From Flavobacterium psychrophilum (GTDB lineage: Bacteria > Bacteroidota > Bacteroidia > Flavobacteriales > Flavobacteriaceae), in the NCBI GenBank assembly GCA_945866505.1, contig CAMBHH010000028.1, positions 1 to 23,887 on the forward strand: DNA of 23,887 bases, given 5' to 3'. Shown in pieces: positions 15,401 through 22,311 of the stretch (its first letter is position 1; each line of letters opens with the position of its first letter). The translations under genes were made by a program, and so were the position numbers. Below the pieces are notes generated by a model. That model was not told where the DNA came from and made no database searches. It saw nothing but the letters and a program-made list of their open reading frames with translations.

Positions 15401-16008
15401 GTTTATATGAAATGTTCTTAGGACCATTGGAACAAGCCAAACCATGGAACACCGCAGGAATTTCTGGAGTTTTTGGTTTTCTTAAAAAATTATGGCGTTT
15501 GTATTTTGACGAAAATGGTTTAATTGTAAATAACGAGACGCCAACGAAAGACAACTTAAAATCATTACATAAAACCATCAAAAAAGTAGCAGAAGATATT
15601 GAAGGGTTCTCTTTCAACACTTCAGTGTCACAGTTTATGATTTGCGTGAATGAATTGTCAACCCAAAATTGTCATTCTCGTGCAATTTTAGAACCATTGA
15701 CAGTCTTGATTTCGTCTTATGCACCGCATATTGCTGAGGAATTGTGGAGTCAATTAGGAAATGCAGGCTCGATTTCGACCGTTGCTTTTCCAATATTGGA
15801 CGAAAAACATTTGGTGGAAAGCAGCAAGGAATATCCGGTTTCTTTCAATGGGAAAATGCGTTTTACTATAGAATTGCCTTTGGATTTATCGGTTCCTGAA
15901 ATTCAGGAAATCATAATGAAAGACGAAAGAACTTTGAAACAATTGGACGGAAAAACGCCAAATAAAATAATCATTGTTCCTGGAAAAGTGATTAATTTGG
16001 TGGGATAA
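12418..16008 (+). CDS. leuS: Leucine--tRNA ligase with in-frame DUF559 nuclease insertion
   Basis: This class I synthetase charges tRNA(Leu) and edits misacylated tRNA. It has 1196 residues, against roughly 900-950 usual for the phylum. Catalytic motifs are intact: HVGH (residues 48-51) and KMSKS (971-975). The CP1 editing domain keeps FTTRPDTIFG (470-479) and GTGAVMAVP followed by D568 and D571. Two inserts explain the length. Residues 305-465 are a repeat-bounded DUF559 nuclease cassette in the loop between SFAVK and FIDVFTTRP. Residues about 820-922 are an AT-rich segment of unknown origin. Both keep frame, and the C-terminal anticodon-binding and tail region runs to a normal end. No other LeuRS gene is visible, so the protein is probably functional, unless the insert is removed at RNA or protein level, for which I see no signal. 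Confidence 0.95.
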   Translation: MKYNPNEIEAKWQNYWAENQTFAAENNSKKPKYYVLDMFPYPSGAGLHVGHPLGYIASDVYSRYKRHRGFNVLHPMGYDSFGLPAEQYAIQTGQRPEDTTSVNIDGGVDKEGNKIAGYRKQLDKIGFSFDWSREVRTSNPDYYKHTQWIFIQLFNSWYNKNTDKAEDISTMVSIFETDGNANVNAVCDDNIEAFSSSEWNAFSSEDQQKILLQYRLTYLAETEVNWCPGLGTVLANDEIVNGVSERGGFPVIRKKMTQWSMRISAYAERLLQGLDTIDWSESIKESQRNWIGKSVGAMISFAVKPHPQPLSSGEGSQAVEKGYMTANAAIATQLVGNARENRKNPTEAEDALWQEVRNSNLGYKIRRQHYIGNFIVDFVSLEKKLVIEIDGGYHETKEQIELDEQRTLELEQKHLFKVIRFTNEEVLSNIKSVLSKIEEELSLRNSYKTNDELAPLSFGEGLGVRFIDVFTTRPDTIFGVTFMTLAPEHELVAQITTPEQKAAVEAYVEKTAKRSERERMADVKTISGVFTGAYAEHPFTKEPIPVWIGDYVLAGYGTGAVMAVPCGDERDYAFANFFKGQNGMQEIKNIFDNVDISKEAYGSKDNVVIANSDFLNGLGYKEGTKKVIAALEEIGQGKGKINYRLRDAVFSRQRYWGEPFPVYYVNGLPQMIDAKYLPIVLPEVEKYLPTEDGLPPLGNALVWAWDSVQCSVVSTQLIDNITIFPLELNTMPGWAGSSWYWMRYMDANNDGEFASKEALKYWESVDLYIGGSEHATGHLLYSRFWNKFLKDKGFAPTEEPFKKLINQGMILGMSAFAYKINTSRLEVIGSDSFENKNLFISKSEFQIFNKICSLSGIRQIEFDYDSESEIAKVVFIDDNLKVIINDDVDKEYLDFVNLLGWKLISIYGINVSSIKIDLEFLLMPIHVDVSMVNSSDELDTEKFKAWREDYADAIFITEENGKYIVGREIEKMSKSKYNVVTPDDICNEYGADTLRLYEMFLGPLEQAKPWNTAGISGVFGFLKKLWRLYFDENGLIVNNETPTKDNLKSLHKTIKKVAEDIEGFSFNTSVSQFMICVNELSTQNCHSRAILEPLTVLISSYAPHIAEELWSQLGNAGSISTVAFPILDEKHLVESSKEYPVSFNGKMRFTIELPLDLSVPEIQEIIMKDERTLKQLDGKTPNKIIIVPGKVINLVG
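13330..13365 (+). repeat. Left palindromic terminal repeat of the leuS element
   Basis: It begins CCTCACCCCCAGCCCCTCTC and holds an internal palindrome CCCCTCTCC-agc-GGAGAGGGG (about 13342-13362). In the leuS frame it reads PHPQPLSSGEGS. It matches the reverse complement of 13777-13812 at all but about three positions. Confidence 0.92.
13387..13776 (+). other. DUF559 / Vsr-like endonuclease domain within LeuRS
   Basis: LeuRS residues 324-453 form a domain that I recognise as DUF559, a PD-(D/E)XK fold related to very-short-patch-repair endonucleases. It shows NARENRKNPTEAEDALW (helix with E347 and E349), YKIRRQHYIGNFIVDF with D377, then LVIEIDGGYHE with E388 and D390. KVIRFTNEEVLSN (C-terminal strand and helix) follows. 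All expected acidic catalytic positions are present, so decay is not evident. The stretch begins at an internal ATG (13387) with a purine-rich GAGAAGGGA just upstream, so separate initiation is conceivable. It has no stop codon of its own. Confidence 0.85.
13777..13812 (-). repeat. Right palindromic terminal repeat of the leuS element
   Basis: It runs GCTCCCCTCTCCTTTGGAGA then GGGGTTGGGGGTGAGG. The internal palindrome is CCCCTCTCC-ttt-GGAGAGGGG. In the leuS frame it gives APLSFGEGLGVR, a peptide string I recognise from many Bacteroidota reading frames that run through this repeat family. Confidence 0.92.
14536..14559 (+). repeat. CAGTGTT micro-tandem within leuS
   Basis: Two adjacent GTTCAGT units (AGTGTTCAGTGTTCAGTTGT) encode the SVQCSVVST stretch of LeuRS, in a loop that is variable between species. 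A related ATACTGTTTACTG string occurs at 11028-11040. It may be a fragment of a dispersed repeat or chance. Confidence 0.3.
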
Positions 16009-16035
16009 AAGGCAAAATTCTAACTTTGAAAATTC

Positions 16036-16077
16036 CAAATTCCAAAAAAAGTAGTTAATTGGAGTTTGCGTTTTTTT
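16036..16077 (+). terminator. Intrinsic terminator of leuS
   Basis: CAAATTCCAA (16036-16045) pairs with TTGGAGTTTG (16059-16068), with one G-U pair, and is followed by seven T at 16071-16077. It lies 28 bases after the leuS stop codon. Confidence 0.65.
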
Positions 16078-16085
16078 GCTCATAA

Positions 16086-16148
16086 TTTGTCATTCCGTAG
16101 GAATCTGTTTTTACAGTAAATAGAAATAGATTCCTACGGAATGACAAA
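16086..16148. repeat. 63-bp perfect inverted repeat (GTCATTCCGTAGGAATC)
   Basis: Perfect 21-base arms TTTGTCATTCCGTAGGAATC-T (16086-16106) and their complement (16128-16148) flank a 21-base centre. The arm word is a short dispersed palindromic element that I know from flavobacterial genomes. It sits downstream of the leuS terminator and has no U-tract, so it is more likely a small non-autonomous mobile element than a terminator. Confidence 0.75.
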
Positions 16149-16243
16149 ATGGTCTGTTATTTTTTGGTTGAGCTTTTTTCTTGCCATTGAAATTGCACTT
16201 GCTATTTTAAAGATTTTTTAACGAATGTCAAATTGACATTTTC

Positions 16244-16251
16244 TAAATTTG
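16244..16251 (+). promoter_or_regulatory. Candidate -7 box for the zinc peptidase
   Basis: TAAATTTG matches TAnnTTTG, 47 bases before the chosen ATG. A second, imperfect box (TAAAATTTG, 16255-16263) has a TTG 19 bases upstream (16233-16235). Which of the two is used cannot be decided. Confidence 0.35.
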
Positions 16252-16298
16252 GTTTAAAATTTGATGTTCTAGTTTCAAACACATTAAAAAACAAAATT

Positions 16299-16985
16299 AT
16301 GGGAATGGGATATATGCTTTTAGCAGGTTTAATTATGCTGGCCAGCTGGTTAGTGAGTTCAAGATTGAAGAGTAAATTTGAAGAATACTCCAAACTGCAT
16401 TTGCAAAACGGAATGTCAGGAAAAGAAATCGCCGAGAAAATGCTTGCCGATCACGGAATTCGGGATGTAAAAGTGATTTCGGTTGAAGGACAATTGACTG
16501 ATCATTACAATCCTGCCGATAAAACAGTGAATTTAAGCGAAGCGGTTTATAATCAAAGAAATGCCGCTGCGGCTGCGGTAGCGGCTCACGAATGTGGTCA
16601 CGCCGTGCAACACGCTACAGCTTATAGTTGGTTGACATTACGTTCTCAATTAGTTCCAGTAGTCAATGTGGCTTCGTCTTATATGCAATGGATTTTGTTG
16701 GCTGGAATTTTGATGATTAAAACGTTTCCATCGCTTTTGTTAATAGGAATCGTGATTTTTGCCGCCACAACTTTATTTTCGATTGTAACTTTGCCAGTAG
16801 AATACGATGCAAGTAATCGTGCATTGGCCTGGTTAGAAAACAAAAGAATGTTGTCGCAACAGGAACAAGCTGGCGCAAAAGACGCCTTGAAATGGGCTGC
16901 CAGAACTTATGTTGTTGCCGCTTTGGGGTCGATAGCAACCTTGTTGTATTATGTTTCCATTTATATGGGGGGAAGAAGGGAATAG
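16299..16985 (+). CDS. Membrane zinc metallopeptidase (YugP-like, Zn_peptidase_2)
   Basis: This 228-residue predicted membrane-bound neutral zinc metallopeptidase belongs to the YugP/DUF2268-like Zn_peptidase_2 family; its natural substrate is unknown. The N-terminal helix (about residues 4-20, LLAGLIMLASWLVSS) anchors it. GQLTDHYNPADKTVNLSE precedes the zinc motif H97-E98-x-x-H101 in AAHECGHAVQHA. Two further hydrophobic segments lie at about 135-175, and a last one near the C-terminus. The downstream VEYDASNRALAWL, with its Glu, supplies the likely third zinc ligand. I prefer the ATG at 16299 (MGMGYMLL) because it matches the family start; an upstream TTG would add 22 residues. It converges on hemD across a shared terminator. 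Confidence 0.9.
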   Translation: MGMGYMLLAGLIMLASWLVSSRLKSKFEEYSKLHLQNGMSGKEIAEKMLADHGIRDVKVISVEGQLTDHYNPADKTVNLSEAVYNQRNAAAAAVAAHECGHAVQHATAYSWLTLRSQLVPVVNVASSYMQWILLAGILMIKTFPSLLLIGIVIFAATTLFSIVTLPVEYDASNRALAWLENKRMLSQQEQAGAKDALKWAARTYVVAALGSIATLLYYVSIYMGGRRE

Positions 16986-17000
16986 AAAGAACTTCCAAAT

Positions 17001-17046
17001 AAAAAAATTCCAAATTCCAATTGTTTATGGAGTTTGGAATTTTTTT
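17001..17046. terminator. Bidirectional terminator between the zinc peptidase and hemD
   Basis: AAAAAAATTCCAAA (17001-17014) pairs perfectly with 17033-17046. A further TTCCA/TGGAG inner stem includes one wobble pair, leaving a short loop. A-runs and T-runs on the outer sides suit both converging genes. Confidence 0.8.
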
Positions 17047-17062
17047 TATGTTTTGGTGAGTT

Positions 17063-17821
17063 TTATTTTCCCTTATTCGCTTCTGAAATATATTTTTCTA
17101 AAGCCATTGTCATCGAAGGAGTTTCTGGAGTTGGAGCAAGAATGTCAATTCTTAATCCTTTTTCTAAAGCCGCCTTTTGAGTTGTGCTTCCGAAAACCGC
17201 AATTCTAGTATTGTTTTGTTCAAAATCAGGAAAATTGCAAAATAATGACTTAATTCCCGACGGACTAAAGAAGGCAAGTACGTCATAGTAAACATCGGCT
17301 AAATCAGATAAATCGCTAACTACTGTTTTGTAAAAAACGGCCTGAGTCCAATCGACTTTAAGATTGTTTAATGTTATTGGAGCATCAGCATTAAGTTGGT
17401 CTGAAGCTGGCAATAAGAATTTTTCATCTTTGTACTTTTTAATCAAAGGTGATAAATCTGCAAAATCTTTTGGGCCAACATAGATTTTACGTTTACGATA
17501 CACCACATATTTTTGCAAATAAAATGCGATTGCTTCGGATTGACAAAAATATTTTAATCCTTCGGGAACTTTATAACGCATTTCATCAGCAACTCTAAAA
17601 AAGTGATCTACAGCGTTTTTGCTAGTCAAAATGATAGCTGTAAAATGATTTAGATCGATTTTTTGAATTCTAATATCTTTAGCGTTAACTCCTTCAACAT
17701 GTATAAAAGGTCTAAAGTCAACTTTTACTTTATGCTTATTTTGAATTTCAAAGTAAGGGGAATTTTCCACTTTAGGCTCGGGCTGTGACACCAAAATTGT
17801 TTTTACTTTCATATTTGACAT
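17063..17821 (-). CDS. hemD: Uroporphyrinogen-III synthase
   Basis: HemD closes hydroxymethylbilane to uroporphyrinogen III, the branch precursor of haem and other tetrapyrroles. The 252-residue product has the two-domain alpha/beta pattern of the family. KVKTILVSQPEP is the first strand, and AIILTSKNAVDHFF (about residues 63-76) is the signature of domain 1. YYDVLAFFSPSGIKSLF (about 178-194) is the equivalent motif near the C-terminal half, followed by IAVFGSTTQKAA and APTPETPSMTMALEKY. The family is divergent, so motifs are few, but this pattern is distinctive. The start is M1 (17819-17821) or M4 (17810-17812), the latter more like relatives. It follows the DUF4271 gene with a 3-base gap. 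Confidence 0.88.
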   Translation of the reverse strand: MSNMKVKTILVSQPEPKVENSPYFEIQNKHKVKVDFRPFIHVEGVNAKDIRIQKIDLNHFTAIILTSKNAVDHFFRVADEMRYKVPEGLKYFCQSEAIAFYLQKYVVYRKRKIYVGPKDFADLSPLIKKYKDEKFLLPASDQLNADAPITLNNLKVDWTQAVFYKTVVSDLSDLADVYYDVLAFFSPSGIKSLFCNFPDFEQNNTRIAVFGSTTQKAALEKGLRIDILAPTPETPSMTMALEKYISEANKGK

Positions 17822-17824
17822 TTT

Positions 17825-18496
17825 CTAAGCAATACCTTTTGTGAACCAAAAATACATAAAATAATAAGGTCCTATTTCGAGAGCGCAAAGATATAAAATA
17901 AAATAAAACAACTTACTAAATATTACATTTTGATGTTTTTTTATTGATACTAAATAAGTTAATACACAAGAAGCCAATACAATAAGGATGAGTAATATCA
18001 TAAAATTGTTTGAAACACCATCACTATAGAACAAAACAATGTTAATCGGCAATAAGAATATACCTATGTAAGTTCTGAAAATAACTTTCTGAAGGTTGAA
18101 TTGTTCAATAATCTCTTCAATATCGAAAGCATTGGCGATAATTTTTTCAACCAAAAATTTTGATAAAACGAAGTAAATAACGAATGTAATTATTTGAATG
18201 AACAAAATCCAATCGGTTTTTGAACCGTAGCCAAAGTGAGAAAGTGAAATCTGAATAAAGAAGGCAAATGAAATAATTTGGACCACAAATAGCACCAAGG
18301 TAAAACTACTATTAAGGTGACTTCCGTCTTTATAAATAGAAGTGTATTTATCGGAATAAATTAATTTAGCAAAATCGGCAAATCGATTTTCAAAAGCTGA
18401 TTTTGTTATTGCAATGGTAGCAAAAGACATGACAAACAAGACTGTAGCCCAATCTTTATTGTCGATTATCCTCAAATGAAGTAAATTATCAATCAT
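17825..18496 (-). CDS. DUF4271 membrane protein
   Basis: This is an integral membrane protein of 223 residues with about six hydrophobic segments, of the Bacteroidota-specific DUF4271 family; its function is unknown. Visible features are DWATVLFVMSFATIAITKSA (first TM, about residues 14-33) and the conserved cytosolic patch FENRFADFAKLIYSDKY. TMs follow near 67-85, 94-112, 140-158 and 165-187, and the C-terminal segment is FYFILYLCALEIGPYYFMYF. It is directly upstream of hemD with a 3-base gap, so the pair is one transcript. The linkage is one I recognise from flavobacteria and suggests an envelope role coupled to haem synthesis only by position. Confidence 0.85.
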   Translation of the reverse strand: MIDNLLHLRIIDNKDWATVLFVMSFATIAITKSAFENRFADFAKLIYSDKYTSIYKDGSHLNSSFTLVLFVVQIISFAFFIQISLSHFGYGSKTDWILFIQIITFVIYFVLSKFLVEKIIANAFDIEEIIEQFNLQKVIFRTYIGIFLLPINIVLFYSDGVSNNFMILLILIVLASCVLTYLVSIKKHQNVIFSKLFYFILYLCALEIGPYYFMYFWFTKGIA

Positions 18497-18503
18497 ATTG
18501 GTG

Positions 18504-18511
18504 CAAAATTA
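18504..18511 (-). promoter_or_regulatory. Candidate -7 box for the DUF4271-hemD operon
   Basis: The minus strand reads TAATTTTG, an exact TAnnTTTG match, only about 8 bases before the DUF4271 ATG. This would leave almost no leader. No -33 TTTG is clear. Confidence 0.3.
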
Positions 18512-18635
18512 CTAATTTTTTATTTCATTATTTTTATTATAAAGTAAATATGAAATTGATGTGAAGCACAAATTTAAATTCAGAGTGTGAATGGTGTCAT
18601 AGTATTGCTACAAATTAACAAATAGTAGTAGCACA

Positions 18636-18668
18636 TTGGAATGAAATCGTATAAAAAGTTTACTTTTG
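18636..18668 (+). promoter_or_regulatory. Promoter for the glycosyltransferase-dihydroorotase operon
   Basis: TTG at 18636-18638 is followed after 22 bases by TACTTTTG (18661-18668), an exact TAnnTTTG -7 box. The box ends 19 bases before the glycosyltransferase ATG. Confidence 0.5.
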
Positions 18669-18687
18669 CGCTGAAATTAATCGAGAT

Positions 18688-19413
18688 ATGAATGATTGTA
18701 TTGTTATAATTCCTACCTATAACGAAATTGAGAATATCGAAAGCATCATTAGAGCAGTGCTTTCTCAGCATAAACCATTTCATGTCCTTGTTATTGATGA
18801 CAATTCGCCGGACCATACTGCTGAAAAAGTAAGTTTGCTGCAATCTGAATTTGAGGGAAGATTGTTTTTAGAAAAAAGAATTGGAAAATTAGGGTTAGGA
18901 ACAGCTTATGTGCACGGTTTTCGTTGGGCTTTGGAGCATAAATACAATTATGTTTTCGAAATGGACGCCGATTTTTCGCACAATCCAAATGACTTAGAAA
19001 AATTATATGATGCGTGCCATTTTGGAGGAGCAGATTTGGCTATTGGTTCCCGCTATGTGACTGGTGTAAATGTAGTAAACTGGCCTTTGAGTCGAGTTTT
19101 AATGTCTTATTTTGCATCAGTTTATGTTCGGTTTATAACTGGAATGCAAATTCACGATGCCACAGCAGGATTCATTTGCTATAAAAGTGAGGTTTTAGTT
19201 GGGATCAATTTAGATAAAATAAAATTTGTGGGATATGCGTTCCAAATTGAAATGAAATACAGAACTTTTTGCAAAAAATTTGAAATTGTAGAAGTTCCCA
19301 TTATTTTTACTGACCGAACAAAGGGACAATCCAAGATGAGTAGCGCTATTTTTAAGGAAGCTGTTTTAGGAGTTATAGCTCTTCGCTTAAAAAGATTATT
19401 TAATACCTTATAA
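18688..19413 (+). CDS. Polyprenol monophosphomannose synthase-like glycosyltransferase (GT2)
   Basis: This 241-residue family 2 glycosyltransferase is of the dolichol-phosphate mannose synthase type, transferring a sugar from a nucleotide donor (GDP-mannose in characterised relatives) to polyprenyl phosphate. The motif series is complete: IIPTYNEIENI (about residues 7-17), VLVIDDNSPDHTAEKV (about 33-48), GLGTAYVHGFRWA, the metal-binding EMDADFSHNP (DxD, about 91-100), GSRYVTG, and DRTKGQSKMS near the C-terminus. It has no C-terminal TM domain, so it should be cytosolic or membrane-peripheral. Only 12 bases separate it from dihydroorotase, so they share a transcript. Confidence 0.92.
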   Translation: MNDCIVIIPTYNEIENIESIIRAVLSQHKPFHVLVIDDNSPDHTAEKVSLLQSEFEGRLFLEKRIGKLGLGTAYVHGFRWALEHKYNYVFEMDADFSHNPNDLEKLYDACHFGGADLAIGSRYVTGVNVVNWPLSRVLMSYFASVYVRFITGMQIHDATAGFICYKSEVLVGINLDKIKFVGYAFQIEMKYRTFCKKFEIVEVPIIFTDRTKGQSKMSSAIFKEAVLGVIALRLKRLFNTL

Positions 19414-19425
19414 AGCACGCTTAAT

Positions 19426-20766
19426 ATGAATAAGATTTTAATCAAAAATGCTAAAATAGTAAACGAGGGAACTATTTTTGAAGGTGATGTTTTAATTGAA
19501 AATGACTTAATTGTTGAAATTGCGGAAAGCATCAGCGCAAAATCGTCTGAATGTAAGATTATTGATGCCGAAGGAAATTATTTGATTCCAGGAGCTATTG
19601 ACGATCAGGTACATTTTAGAGAACCAGGATTGACCCACAAAGGCGATATAGAATCGGAGTCGAAAGCTGCTGTTGCGGGAGGAATTACTTCGTTTATCGA
19701 GCAACCCAATACGGTTCCAAATGCGGTTACTCAAGAACTTTTAGAAGAAAAATATCAAATTGCTGCACAAAACTCTTATGCGAATTATTCGTTTATGATG
19801 GGTGCAACCAATGACAATCTGGATGAGGTTCTAAAGACAAATCCGAAGAATGTTGCAGGAATAAAAATATTTTTGGGTTCGTCAACGGGCAATATGTTGG
19901 TGGATAATGAAGCGGTTTTAGAAAAGATATTTTCGAGTACACCACTGTTGATTGCGGTGCATTGTGAGGACGAAACTACCATAAAAAATAATGTAGAAAA
20001 ATTTGAAGCTGAGTTTGGCGAAAACATTCCAGTAACGGCTCATCATCTCATTCGAAGCGAGGAAGCTTGTTATATTTCGTCTTCCAAAGCGATTGCTTTA
20101 GCCAAAAAAACGGGAGCAAGATTGCATGTTTTTCATCTTTCGACAGCGAAAGAAATGACTTTATTTACCAATAAAATTCCATTGGAAGACAAGAAAATTA
20201 CTGCCGAAGTTTGCATTCATCATTTATGGTTTACCAATGAAGATTATGCAACCAAAGGTAATTTTATCAAATGGAACCCAGCAGTAAAAACTGAAAATGA
20301 CCGAAAAGTGCTTTGGGAAGCCTTGAATGACGGTAGAATTGATGTGATTGCAACGGATCATGCACCTCATACTTTGGAAGAAAAAAAACAACCTTATTTG
20401 AAAGCACCTTCTGGCGGACCGCTAGTGCAACACGCTGTTGTGGCAATGTTTGAAGCGTTTCATCAAGGTAAAATAAGTATTGAAATAATTGTGGAAAAAA
20501 TGTGCCACAATCCCGCTAAGATTTTCAAAATTGAAAAGCGTGGATTTATTAAAGAAGGCTATTATGCTGATTTGGTCATCGTAAATTCAGGTTTGCCTTG
20601 GAGTGTAAAAAAAGAAAATATTTTAGCAAAATGCGGATGGTCACCTTTTGAAGGTTTTACTTTCAAATCCCGAATTACGCATACTTTTGTAAACGGACAA
20701 TTAGTTTATGCTGCTTTTAAAGTGAAAGACATTAGAGCTGGAAAACGATTATTGTTTGATAGATAA
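19426..20766 (+). CDS. pyrC: Dihydroorotase
   Basis: The enzyme cyclises carbamoyl-aspartate to dihydroorotate in pyrimidine synthesis. The 446-residue amidohydrolase matches class I, multifunctional-complex-type dihydroorotases of Bacteroidota. The first metal motif reads DDQVHFREPG (residues 59-68), so the usual HxH is Q61-V-H63. I recall this from related sequences, but it is a departure from the canonical form. Other marks are AVAGGITSFIEQPNT, GIKIFLGSSTGNM, AVHCEDE, HVFHLSTAKE, ATDHAPHTLEEK (catalytic Asp) and SGGPLVQHAV. The ATG at 19426 gives MNKILIKNAK. It sits second in the operon, with the DUF4296 gene 8 bases downstream. pyrH is also in the window but unlinked. An allantoinase or hydantoinase is less likely given these motifs. 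Confidence 0.9.
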   Translation: MNKILIKNAKIVNEGTIFEGDVLIENDLIVEIAESISAKSSECKIIDAEGNYLIPGAIDDQVHFREPGLTHKGDIESESKAAVAGGITSFIEQPNTVPNAVTQELLEEKYQIAAQNSYANYSFMMGATNDNLDEVLKTNPKNVAGIKIFLGSSTGNMLVDNEAVLEKIFSSTPLLIAVHCEDETTIKNNVEKFEAEFGENIPVTAHHLIRSEEACYISSSKAIALAKKTGARLHVFHLSTAKEMTLFTNKIPLEDKKITAEVCIHHLWFTNEDYATKGNFIKWNPAVKTENDRKVLWEALNDGRIDVIATDHAPHTLEEKKQPYLKAPSGGPLVQHAVVAMFEAFHQGKISIEIIVEKMCHNPAKIFKIEKRGFIKEGYYADLVIVNSGLPWSVKKENILAKCGWSPFEGFTFKSRITHTFVNGQLVYAAFKVKDIRAGKRLLFDR

Positions 20767-20774
20767 TTTGCATT

Positions 20775-21302
20775 ATGAAAAAAATATTTCTGGTTTTTAT
20801 TGTTTTCATTTTTGGTATAAGCTGTAATAAAGAGTTGGTTAAGGAGCCAAAAAGCTTAATCGAAAAAGAAAAAATGGTCAATATTATGTATGATTTGGCG
20901 CTTTTGGAAGCCATGAAAGTGGAAAATCCTGCTTTGATGGATTCGATGAAATTCACATCGAACCAATACATTTATAAAAAACATAAAATTGATAGCGTTC
21001 AATTTGCACAAAGCAATATTTATTATGCAGCTGACTACGAGGAATATGAAAAAATGTACAATCAGATTAAAGCTCGATTGGATAACGAAAAAACTCAGGT
21101 TAATGTATTGATTAAAGCCGAAGCAAAGCAAGAAATGTTGAAGGCAAAGACCAAGAAAAAACTAGAAGAAAAGAAAGTTGCGGATTCTATAAAAAAAGCA
21201 AAGCACAATCTGATTTTAAAAAAGCAAACCGATTCTGTTAAAAAGGCAAACCAACTCAAAACTTCAAAATCATCAGATTTATTGCAGAAAGAAAAAAAAT
21301 AA
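20775..21302 (+). CDS. DUF4296 lipoprotein
   Basis: This 175-residue predicted lipoprotein contains the Bacteroidota-restricted DUF4296 domain, of unknown function. The signal peptide is MKKIFLVFIVFIFGISC, with the lipobox cysteine at residue 17. The domain spans about 25-115, with KMVNIMYDLALLEAMK and QYIYKKHKIDSVQFAQSNIY as hallmarks. The C-terminal third is a highly charged Lys/Glu coiled-coil tail rich in KKA and DSVKKA. It is third in the operon after dihydroorotase (8-base gap). It converges on the epimerase with only 4 bases between stop codons and no hairpin between them. Confidence 0.9.
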   Translation: MKKIFLVFIVFIFGISCNKELVKEPKSLIEKEKMVNIMYDLALLEAMKVENPALMDSMKFTSNQYIYKKHKIDSVQFAQSNIYYAADYEEYEKMYNQIKARLDNEKTQVNVLIKAEAKQEMLKAKTKKKLEEKKVADSIKKAKHNLILKKQTDSVKKANQLKTSKSSDLLQKEKK

Positions 21303-21306
21303 GAAT

Positions 21307-22296
21307 TTATAAACTTGAATTTTCTTTTATATATTGATGGATGTCTAAAAAATCTAGTTGTAATGCATTTTTAATTTTTTCGTTTGAATAAAAATTTTTT
21401 GAATAAGAGGCAATTGCAGTTTCTTTATCTAGCATTCTTTTTGTTCGAAAAAAAGTGGAGAAAAACCAATCTATTCTCCACAAAATCCCAGTTACAAAGG
21501 GAGAAATATAAACGGAAGTCCTTTTGACTTTTATGGCATCGGCCATTGAATTAAACAATTCTTGAAAGTTGATAGTATTGGCCACTAGAGCAAATCGGTC
21601 ATTTTTTATCTCGCTTTTCATCAGTTGCACCATAATCTTTACAACATCGGTCACGGCGACAAATCCGGTAGTTCCTTTGGTATAAAAGGGAAATCCGTTT
21701 TCTATTTTTTTAAAAAGAATTCCGCTTCCATGCTCCCAAATTCTGGGTCCAAGTATTACTCCAGGATTTACAATTACACTATTTAAACCCTCTTGTTGCC
21801 CACGCCAGATTTCCATTTCGGCACCAAATTTAGAAATGGCATAATCACTATGCGATTTTTCAGGATTCCATTCAGTTTCTTCCGTGATAATTTTTTCATT
21901 TTCCTTTAAATCACCAAGAGCAGCGATAGAACTTATAAAACAAAGTTTTTTTACGTTTTTAGCAAGGCAAAAATTGACCACATTTGCCGTTCCTTCAATA
22001 TTGGTTTTCCGAATTACATCTTCATCTTTTGGGTCGAATGAAATAAAAGCAGCACAGTGGTAAACGTAATCCACTTTTTCGAAAGCGATTTCTAAAGACG
22101 GAACATCGAGAATATCTGCTTGTAACCAATTTACTTTTTCGAATAAATTTTCTTTTTTGTAATAAGAAAAGAGGTTTTTGGCTTTTTGGATAGTTTCCAA
22201 ATTTCGATAGATGGCACGAACGCTTTCTCCATTTTCAATTAAATGAAGTAGTAAATGCGAACCTACTAAGCCTGTTCCTCCCGTTACTAAAACCAT
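21307..22296 (-). CDS. NAD-dependent epimerase/dehydratase (extended SDR)
   Basis: This 329-residue extended short-chain dehydrogenase/reductase is a cytosolic NAD(P)-dependent oxidoreductase or sugar-nucleotide epimerase-like enzyme; its substrate is not deducible. The nucleotide-binding motif GGTGLVG (residues 6-12) follows the first strand MVLVT. LQADILD (about 58-64) and YHCAAF (about 79-84) are the usual cofactor contacts. The catalytic set is SS (about 122-123) with Y152 and K156 in DYAISKFGAE. GVILGPRIWEHGSG then leads to the C-terminal substrate domain. The ATG at 22294-22296 is clear. It is divergent from tyrS across 253 bases. Confidence 0.9.
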   Translation of the reverse strand: MVLVTGGTGLVGSHLLLHLIENGESVRAIYRNLETIQKAKNLFSYYKKENLFEKVNWLQADILDVPSLEIAFEKVDYVYHCAAFISFDPKDEDVIRKTNIEGTANVVNFCLAKNVKKLCFISSIAALGDLKENEKIITEETEWNPEKSHSDYAISKFGAEMEIWRGQQEGLNSVIVNPGVILGPRIWEHGSGILFKKIENGFPFYTKGTTGFVAVTDVVKIMVQLMKSEIKNDRFALVANTINFQELFNSMADAIKVKRTSVYISPFVTGILWRIDWFFSTFFRTKRMLDKETAIASYSKNFYSNEKIKNALQLDFLDIHQYIKENSSL

Positions 22297-22311
22297 TTTG
22301 TAAATGTAATA

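Noticed and set aside
16086..16148. This palindrome as the leuS terminator
   Set aside because: It lacks a T-tract, and a better hairpin with seven T lies closer to the stop codon at 16036-16077.
16233..16298. TTG start giving a 22-residue longer zinc peptidase
   Set aside because: The added residues overlap candidate promoter boxes, and MGMGYMLL is the recognised family N-terminus.
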